A DNA stretch of 10,261 nucleotides. It comes from Alphaproteobacteria bacterium (GTDB taxonomy: Bacteria; Pseudomonadota; Alphaproteobacteria; UBA6615). Position 1 is the stretch's first letter; each line of letters begins with the position of its first letter. Below the pieces are notes generated by a model. The model saw only the letters and a list, made by a program, of their open reading frames with translations. It was not told the DNA's origin and made no database searches. Of this stretch, positions 6,028 to 10,261 are shown in pieces. A program made the position numbers and the translations under genes. The stretch lies in the NCBI GenBank assembly GCA_030831135.1, contig JAURLR010000304.1, positions 1 through 10,261 of the forward strand, read 5' to 3'.

Positions 6028-7155
6028 CTATTTCGTTGGTGCCTGAGACACCTCGTTGGGCGGCGGTGACATCTTCCGGAGCGCACCCTTCGGGGCCGGC
6101 AGGGACCAGTCGCGAATCACCTTCACCTTGGCCGCTTCGAGATGCTCCATATAGGCAGCAACGGCGGCACTGCCCGGGCGGCCCGCCTGATCATTGGCCT
6201 GGGCCCAGGCCTGTGCCAGCGGCGCCAGCGACTCTGCCCACTGGACCCGCCGACTTTTCAGCAGCTTGGCTGTCGCGATACCCTGTTTCTTGAGAGTTTC
6301 GAGGGCCTGGGCACCGGCCGCGCAATAGGCGTTTCCCGCAGCGGGAACAAAATCTTCAGCGGTCTCCAGCACGATCTCGCGGATGGCCGCCGGCAGGGCC
6401 TCTAACGCGCGGGTGTTGACCGTGATCACGAATGGCACCTGCGCACCGAACCCCGTTCGGGTGTAGTGATCGGCTAGTTGTTTAAGAGCAAGGCGCTGCA
6501 TTTCCGTATCCGGCAGCAAAGCCCCGGCCAGCGCATCGGCCTCGATCCGGGGTGCGAGAAGATCCGGCAGCAGGCGCACCGGGATTCCCTCCACGCCATC
6601 CAGCCAGCCATCGATACGATCGACCACCCCGATCCGGATGCCGCGCAGATCAGCGGCATTGCGTATCTTGCGGGTTGAAATGAAATTGTATCCGTCGCTT
6701 GGAATCGCGGCGAGATAGGTCTGGCGCGCCGCCGCAAACGGTTCAGTCATGCCATCGAGAGTCTGATGAATCGCGTGATAGGCGTTGCCGACGACCGAAC
6801 AGGATTCGGTGGTAAACGGCGCATGAAAGGTCATGTCCTGCAACGGCAGGCGCGTGGTCTCGTGGTTGACCGACACCACAGCAAACATGGCGAGATCATC
6901 CTCGACGGCCTCCAGAACACCCCCGAAATGGGACAATGTCCCCGCATGGGTTTCGTCCCAGACGATCTGGCCAAGATCGCGCGCCGCTGCACGTTTTTCG
7001 ATCTCGGCCTGAAACTGTTCGCGGAATATCTTCAGCGCGACGTGGTTGACGGGCAACCCGCTGGCCACAGACAGGTGCCGGGCATCACCGGCATGTGCGT
7101 GTGTACCCACAATCATGGCCAGGCCAAGCCCGGCGATGAGCCGTTTTCCAAACAT
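6028..7155 (-). CDS. TRAP-type (DctP-like) periplasmic solute-binding protein
   Basis: The 375-residue product begins with a signal peptide: K4-R5, a hydrophobic stretch L6-V16, and an A-H-A cleavage site near residue 22. The mature part resembles DctP-family binding proteins, with a strand such as QIVWDETHAGTL, an EAVEDDLAMF segment, and a KIRNAADLRGIRIGV block corresponding to the DLkGlKiR region. That block normally supplies an Arg that binds the ligand's carboxylate; here the position seems to be G176, so ligand type or function may differ. The ATG at 7155 is chosen because it places the signal peptide at the N-terminus and has GAGG upstream; the frame is open 26 codons further. No DctQ or DctM membrane genes flank it, so it is an orphan. 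It heads the minus-strand series leading to thioredoxin and the AhpD pair (84-base gap), and may share their transcript. Confidence 0.75.
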   Translation of the reverse strand: MFGKRLIAGLGLAMIVGTHAHAGDARHLSVASGLPVNHVALKIFREQFQAEIEKRAAARDLGQIVWDETHAGTLSHFGGVLEAVEDDLAMFAVVSVNHETTRLPLQDMTFHAPFTTESCSVVGNAYHAIHQTLDGMTEPFAAARQTYLAAIPSDGYNFISTRKIRNAADLRGIRIGVVDRIDGWLDGVEGIPVRLLPDLLAPRIEADALAGALLPDTEMQRLALKQLADHYTRTGFGAQVPFVITVNTRALEALPAAIREIVLETAEDFVPAAGNAYCAAGAQALETLKKQGIATAKLLKSRRVQWAESLAPLAQAWAQANDQAGRPGSAAVAAYMEHLEAAKVKVIRDWSLPAPKGALRKMSPPPNEVSQAPTK

Positions 7156-7360
7156 GAGCGCCTCGTTCCTTCCTGGATCCATCGACACAAACCCGATCTG
7201 CGAGCCTGCACCTGCGCGTTTGGCCAACATCATGGTGCCGAAAGGTTAAGCAACCCCATACGGGTGCAAAGCTGTCATCTCAGCAGGCAAAACATCCGCG
7301 TCCCGGCTCTTGCGATCCCGGACTGTTGCGTGATTTCATTTGGGTCAGGAGGAAACGATT
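7156..7360. promoter_or_regulatory. Divergent intergenic region with a strong cupin ribosome-binding site
   Basis: These 205 bases separate the leftward binding-protein gene from the rightward cupin gene and should contain both promoters. I see no convincing -35/-10 pair, riboswitch or long dyad. The clear element is AGGAGGA at 7347-7353, seven bases before the cupin ATG at 7361, a near-perfect Shine-Dalgarno sequence that fixes that start. Confidence 0.5.
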
Positions 7361-7930
7361 ATGAAAACAGTCGATATCGGCCCGGACGGCATGCGTGACC
7401 ACATCGTGCGGTTCAAGGAATTGCAGCCCAAGAAGGGCAATTATGCTTCGCTGGGCATCCCGACCGAAGCCTATGAAATGCTCACGGCGAAAACGCTCTA
7501 CACGCTCCTCGCACCGGGCGATGCCGCGGGCTCGCACCAGTTCACCGCCGCCAAGGGCCCACCCGGGCTTTCCCTGACCATTGCCGAATGTCCGCCCGGC
7601 GACGGCCCCATGCTGCATGCCCATATGGAAACCCACGAGATTTTCTTCTGCCTGACCGGCCAGTTTGAAGTCAGCTGGGGGGATTCGGGCGAGCACCACA
7701 CGATTCTCGAACCCCACGACATGATCAACGTGCCTCTGGGCGTCACACGGGCCTTCCGCAATGTCTCGGACGAGACGGCATTGCTGTTCGTCGTGATCCT
7801 TGGCACCAACCAGAATGATGTGGGCTATGCCAAATCGGTTGGCGCAGAGGTCGCCGCCAAATTCGGACCCGACGTACGGGATGCGATCGAGGCGCACACA
7901 TCGATGAAGTTCAGCGTCGGCGCGGACTGA
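7361..7930 (+). CDS. Cupin-domain protein
   Basis: The 189-residue product carries one cupin_2 barrel. Motif 1 is clear: H86-A-H88 followed by four residues, E93, and G100, the classic HxH(x)4E(x)6G. Motif 2 is P125-L-G127-V-T-R130-A-F-x-N134, where the usual metal-binding His (PxGxxH) is replaced by Arg. The metal site may thus have only three family ligands, perhaps helped by H92 or H112/H113, or the protein may bind ligand without catalysis. Single-cupin proteins include dioxygenases, isomerases and small-molecule binding proteins; the function here is not evident. The ATG at 7361 has a strong AGGAGGA site; seven upstream codons in frame lack one. It stands alone on the plus strand, divergent from the binding protein and convergent with the patatin gene. 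Confidence 0.88.
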   Translation: MKTVDIGPDGMRDHIVRFKELQPKKGNYASLGIPTEAYEMLTAKTLYTLLAPGDAAGSHQFTAAKGPPGLSLTIAECPPGDGPMLHAHMETHEIFFCLTGQFEVSWGDSGEHHTILEPHDMINVPLGVTRAFRNVSDETALLFVVILGTNQNDVGYAKSVGAEVAAKFGPDVRDAIEAHTSMKFSVGAD

Positions 7931-7961
7931 CCGGGAACCCGGGCGGGATGTGTGCTCCCGC
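7931..7961. terminator. Possible bidirectional terminator hairpins between convergent genes
   Basis: The 30-base gap between the cupin stop and the patatin stop has two small hairpins: CCGGG-AA-CCCGG (7931-7942) and GCGGGA (7943-7948) with TCCCGC (7956-7961). Neither is followed by a T run, so this is a weak call based on position and stem strength. Confidence 0.35.
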
Positions 7962-9004
7962 TAGAGAAACTGCTCGCGCAGATCGACCGTGGATTCCACA
8001 CCGAGTTTTTCGAAGTTGGCGACAAGCCAGGTTTCCGCTGTCTCACGCCCGATATCGCGCAGGGTCCGCAGGAAGTCCCAGTCCGCATTGAGCTTCGAGG
8101 AGGCTCCGAAACCTTCGAGCAGATGCTCGGCCTCGATCATGTGCATAAGCATCGACTTGTAGTCGCCCGCATCAAGCTGTCCGGAATGGATCAGACGAGT
8201 GACGAAATGGATCGCGCGCATCTCGTGCATCAGGCTCGCATTGAAGCTGATCTCGTTGATCCGGTTCTGGATGTCGCGGGCAGATTTCGGTACGCCCGCA
8301 CGATTCAGCGGATTGATCTGTACCAGAATGACATCGCGTGAATCGGCACCATAAATCAGCGGAAACAGCGAGGGATTGCCCATATAGCCGCCATCCCAGT
8401 AATGCTCTCCGTCGATCTCGACAGCCTGAAACATCTGCGGCAGACAGGACGACGCCATCAGCACGTCGGGCGACATGTCACGGTTCTCGAAAATCCGGGC
8501 ACGTCCGGTGCTCACATTCGTGGCCGAAATGAACAGTTTCACCCGGCTGGCATGACGCACCGTGTCAAAATCAATCAGATCCTCGAGGACGCCGCGCAGC
8601 GGATTGAAGTTGAACGGGTTGACCTGATAGGGCGAGAAAGTGCGCGACAAGGTCTCCATGTAAGCCAGACCCGGCGAGTAATCGAGACTGTAGCCGCCAT
8701 TGAACCACTCCCAGAATGTCCGCTGGATCGGGCTGAACCGGTCCATATCGGAAACCTGCCGCCACAAATCGTCGAGCCGCGCCCGCGCGCCTTCATTGCC
8801 GTCATCCGACAGGCCTGCGGCCAGCACGGCCGCGTTCATGGCGCCCGCGCTCGTGCCGCTGATCCCTTCGATCTCGATACGCGGGTGTTCGAGCAGCCGG
8901 TCGAGCACGCCCCAGGTAAAGGCCCCATGGGCACCCCCGCCCTGCAGGGCGAGATTGACCCGTTTGGCCGGGCCCTTTTCCTTCTCGGACGGTACCACAC
9001 TCAT
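7961..9004 (-). CDS. Patatin-like phospholipase family protein
   Basis: The 347-residue product is a patatin-family acyl hydrolase with a Ser-Asp dyad. The oxyanion-hole loop is Q21-GGGAHG (22-27), the nucleophile elbow is G50-T-S52-A-G54, an ASSCLP block (184-189) matches the family's ASxALP, and the catalytic Asp is D204 in DGG. The C-terminal 120 or so residues are likely the DUF3734-type extension found in many proteobacterial patatins; I did not verify this. There is no signal peptide, so it should act in the cytoplasm on lipids or possibly on stored polyester. The ATG at 9004 is preferred over an upstream open frame because it overlaps the bdhA stop as ATGA, indicating translational coupling. 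The pairing with 3-hydroxybutyrate dehydrogenase suggests a role in 3-hydroxybutyrate or storage-polymer metabolism, which is inference. Confidence 0.92.
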   Translation of the reverse strand: MSVVPSEKEKGPAKRVNLALQGGGAHGAFTWGVLDRLLEHPRIEIEGISGTSAGAMNAAVLAAGLSDDGNEGARARLDDLWRQVSDMDRFSPIQRTFWEWFNGGYSLDYSPGLAYMETLSRTFSPYQVNPFNFNPLRGVLEDLIDFDTVRHASRVKLFISATNVSTGRARIFENRDMSPDVLMASSCLPQMFQAVEIDGEHYWDGGYMGNPSLFPLIYGADSRDVILVQINPLNRAGVPKSARDIQNRINEISFNASLMHEMRAIHFVTRLIHSGQLDAGDYKSMLMHMIEAEHLLEGFGASSKLNADWDFLRTLRDIGRETAETWLVANFEKLGVESTVDLREQFL

Positions 9005-9795
9005 CGTGCGGTCCAGCCTCCATCGATCGAGAGCGCCGCGCCCGTGAAGGAGGCCCCGGCGGGACCACACAGGAACAGCACGGTATCCGCAATGTGCTCG
9101 ACCTCGACAAAGCGCTTGCTCGGCTGGGACGCCAGCACGATGTCGCGGATGACGTCCTCACGCGACATGCCATGGGCCTTGGCCTGGTCATCAATCTGGC
9201 CATCGACCAGCGGTGTCTGCACGAAACCCGGACAGATCGCGTTGCAGGTGATGCCCGTCTCGGCCACTTCCAGCGCGACGGTCTTGGTCAGGCCTACCAT
9301 CCCGTGCTTGGCCGCCACATAGGCGGACTTGTAGGGCGAGGCGACAAGACCATGGGCCGACGCGATGTTGATGATGCGCCCGAAGTTGCGATCCTTCATA
9401 CCGGCGAGCGCCGCCGAAATCGTATAGAACGCCGAGGAGAGGTTGATCGAAATGATCGCTTCCCATTTCTCCGGCGGGAATTCATCTATCGGCGCAACAT
9501 ATTGAATACCGGCATTGTTGACCAGAATATCGACACTGCCGATGGCCGCTTCTGCATCTGCAATCAGGGCGGTCGCCGCGCTGCCATCGGACAGATCGGC
9601 TGCCGAATAACCCACCGTCACACCACATTCGTCGGCCAGCCCCGCGCGTATCTTCTCGATCGCATTGGCATCCCCAAAGCCATTCAGCATGACATTCGCA
9701 CCGGCACGCGCCAGCTTGCGTGCCACGTCCAGCCCGATCCCGCTTGTTGATCCAGTAACGACCGCGCCGCGGCCCGAATGGTCCATATCACTCAT
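9001..9795 (-). CDS. bdhA: D-3-hydroxybutyrate dehydrogenase (SDR family)
   Basis: The 264-residue product is a classical short-chain dehydrogenase that oxidises (R)-3-hydroxybutyrate to acetoacetate with NAD+, the entry step for use of PHB monomers and ketone bodies. Visible are the cofactor motif TGSTSGIG (14-21), NNAG (93-96), and the catalytic set N118, S146, Y159 and K163 (YVAAK). Sequence blocks specific to this enzyme include GIQYVAPI (96-103), IASAHGLVASP (144-154), the AICPGFVQTPLV region, DQAKAHG and the DGGWTAR C-terminus, so the assignment is stronger than generic SDR. The ATG at 9795 follows CAGGAGAG. It is 52 bases downstream of the luciferase-like monooxygenase gene, and its TGA overlaps the patatin start. 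A second in-frame ATG at 9786 cannot be fully excluded. Confidence 0.92.
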   Translation of the reverse strand: MSDMDHSGRGAVVTGSTSGIGLDVARKLARAGANVMLNGFGDANAIEKIRAGLADECGVTVGYSAADLSDGSAATALIADAEAAIGSVDILVNNAGIQYVAPIDEFPPEKWEAIISINLSSAFYTISAALAGMKDRNFGRIINIASAHGLVASPYKSAYVAAKHGMVGLTKTVALEVAETGITCNAICPGFVQTPLVDGQIDDQAKAHGMSREDVIRDIVLASQPSKRFVEVEHIADTVLFLCGPAGASFTGAALSIDGGWTAR

Positions 9796-9847
9796 CTTCC
9801 GCTCTCCTGTGTGCGGTTGTGCGTCGTCACCCTGTGAATTTTTCGTG

Positions 9848-10261
9848 TCAGGCCGCTTCTTCGTGGCGGCTCAGCTCAAAAACATCGGCCAGCAATTCGT
9901 AGGACCGCATGCGTTTCTCAAAGTCGTAGGTGATCGTGAGAATAACAAGCTCATCAATCCCGTTCTCATCGGCAAACGCCGTGAGCTCTTCTTTCAGGGA
10001 ATCCGGATCGCCGGTGAAACGGTTCGCCTTGTTGGCCTCGACGATACGCTTTTCCTGCGCATTGTAGGGATAGGCCAACGCCTCTTCGGGCGGCGGATAG
10101 GGGAGATGCTGGCCGTATTGTAGCTTCATGCGCCAGTAGTCCCGGCTGGCCGCCAGATGCTCGGCCTCTTCCTTTGTCTCGGCGCAGATCACGAACGCCG
10201 CTGCGCTGGCTTTCGGTGCGGCGAGAGACGCCGAAGGCTTGAAGTTTGCCCGATAATAGTC
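9848..10261 (-). CDS. Luciferase-like (LLM class) flavin-dependent oxidoreductase, C-terminal part (cut by window edge)
   Basis: The minus-strand frame is open from the right edge to a TGA at 9850-9848, giving the last 137 residues. YYRANFKPS (just inside the edge), an A-E-T-x-E-E-A-E-H-L-A-A-S segment, the PPPEEALAYPY stretch, FTGDPDSLKEEL and the DELVILTITYDFEKRMRSYELLADVF ending are characteristic of the C-terminus of bacterial luciferase-like monooxygenases of the LLM (MsnO8-like) group. These are TIM-barrel enzymes using reduced FMN supplied by a reductase. The N-terminal flavin-binding part lies outside the window. Apparent GTG start codons inside this stretch (for example at 10192) are internal, since the frame remains open and family-like upstream. 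It is followed after 52 bases by bdhA on the same strand and may share its transcript. The substrate is unknown. Confidence 0.85.
   Translation of the reverse strand, partial: DYYRANFKPSASLAAPKASAAAFVICAETKEEAEHLAASRDYWRMKLQYGQHLPYPPPEEALAYPYNAQEKRIVEANKANRFTGDPDSLKEELTAFADENGIDELVILTITYDFEKRMRSYELLADVFELSRHEEAA

Noticed and set aside
7156..7360. Sigma-70-like promoter boxes such as TTGCGA near 7310 or TTGCAC near 7258 (minus strand).
   Set aside because: The partner -10 boxes are poor or wrongly spaced, so no promoter is claimed.

Overview
The window looks like a chromosomal segment of a high-GC alphaproteobacterium. The evidence is a D-3-hydroxybutyrate dehydrogenase of the alphaproteobacterial type, a TRAP-type solute-binding protein, GC-rich coding with strong wobble bias, and intergenic palindromic repeats of the kinds scattered through alphaproteobacterial genomes. 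No tRNA, rRNA, CRISPR array, insertion sequence or phage gene was found.

Layout. Positions 1-1663 (minus strand) hold two tandem paralogous amidohydrolases of the ACMSD-like Amidohydrolase_2 family; the second runs off the left edge. A divergent spacer of 170 bases separates them from an orphan molybdenum hydroxylase large subunit (CoxL/XdhB type, form II-like active-site loop) on the plus strand (1834-4173). A repeat island (4183-4370) with two different palindromic families follows. A minus-strand cluster then reads, in transcription order: secreted TRAP-like binding protein (7155 to 6028), thioredoxin (5943 to 5614), an AhpD/carboxymuconolactone decarboxylase-fold protein whose frame carries an in-frame TGA (5575 to 4955), and a second AhpD-fold protein (4955 to 4416). 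Diverging from this cluster is a cupin gene (7361-7930). The right end is a minus-strand group: luciferase-like monooxygenase (cut by the window edge), 3-hydroxybutyrate dehydrogenase (bdhA) and a patatin-like phospholipase that overlaps bdhA by ATGA.

The main result is that the AhpD-fold gene at 4955-5575 should be read as one selenoprotein and not as two broken ORFs. The TGA at 5330-5332 falls exactly where the second Cys of the family's CxxC redox motif belongs (C79-S-Y-U82). The frame stays open and family-like for 124 codons afterwards. A 7-bp hairpin with a GGC loop lies 20 bases after the TGA, as expected of a bacterial SECIS element. The gene is translationally coupled (TAATG) to a paralog that has D-P-Y-F in place of C-S-Y-U, and it sits just downstream of a thioredoxin. 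Together these suggest a thioredoxin-fed selenium-dependent redox module with a redox-inactive partner subunit. AhpD-like selenoproteins are known; the coupled Sec/Cys-less pair with thioredoxin and an orphan binding protein is what deserves attention. The substrate is not evident.

The amidohydrolases, molybdenum hydroxylase, cupin and flavin monooxygenase are all catabolic types, so the region may serve breakdown of an organic (perhaps aromatic or heterocyclic) compound. That is inference from family membership only. bdhA and the patatin probably belong to polyhydroxybutyrate or ketone-body and lipid turnover.
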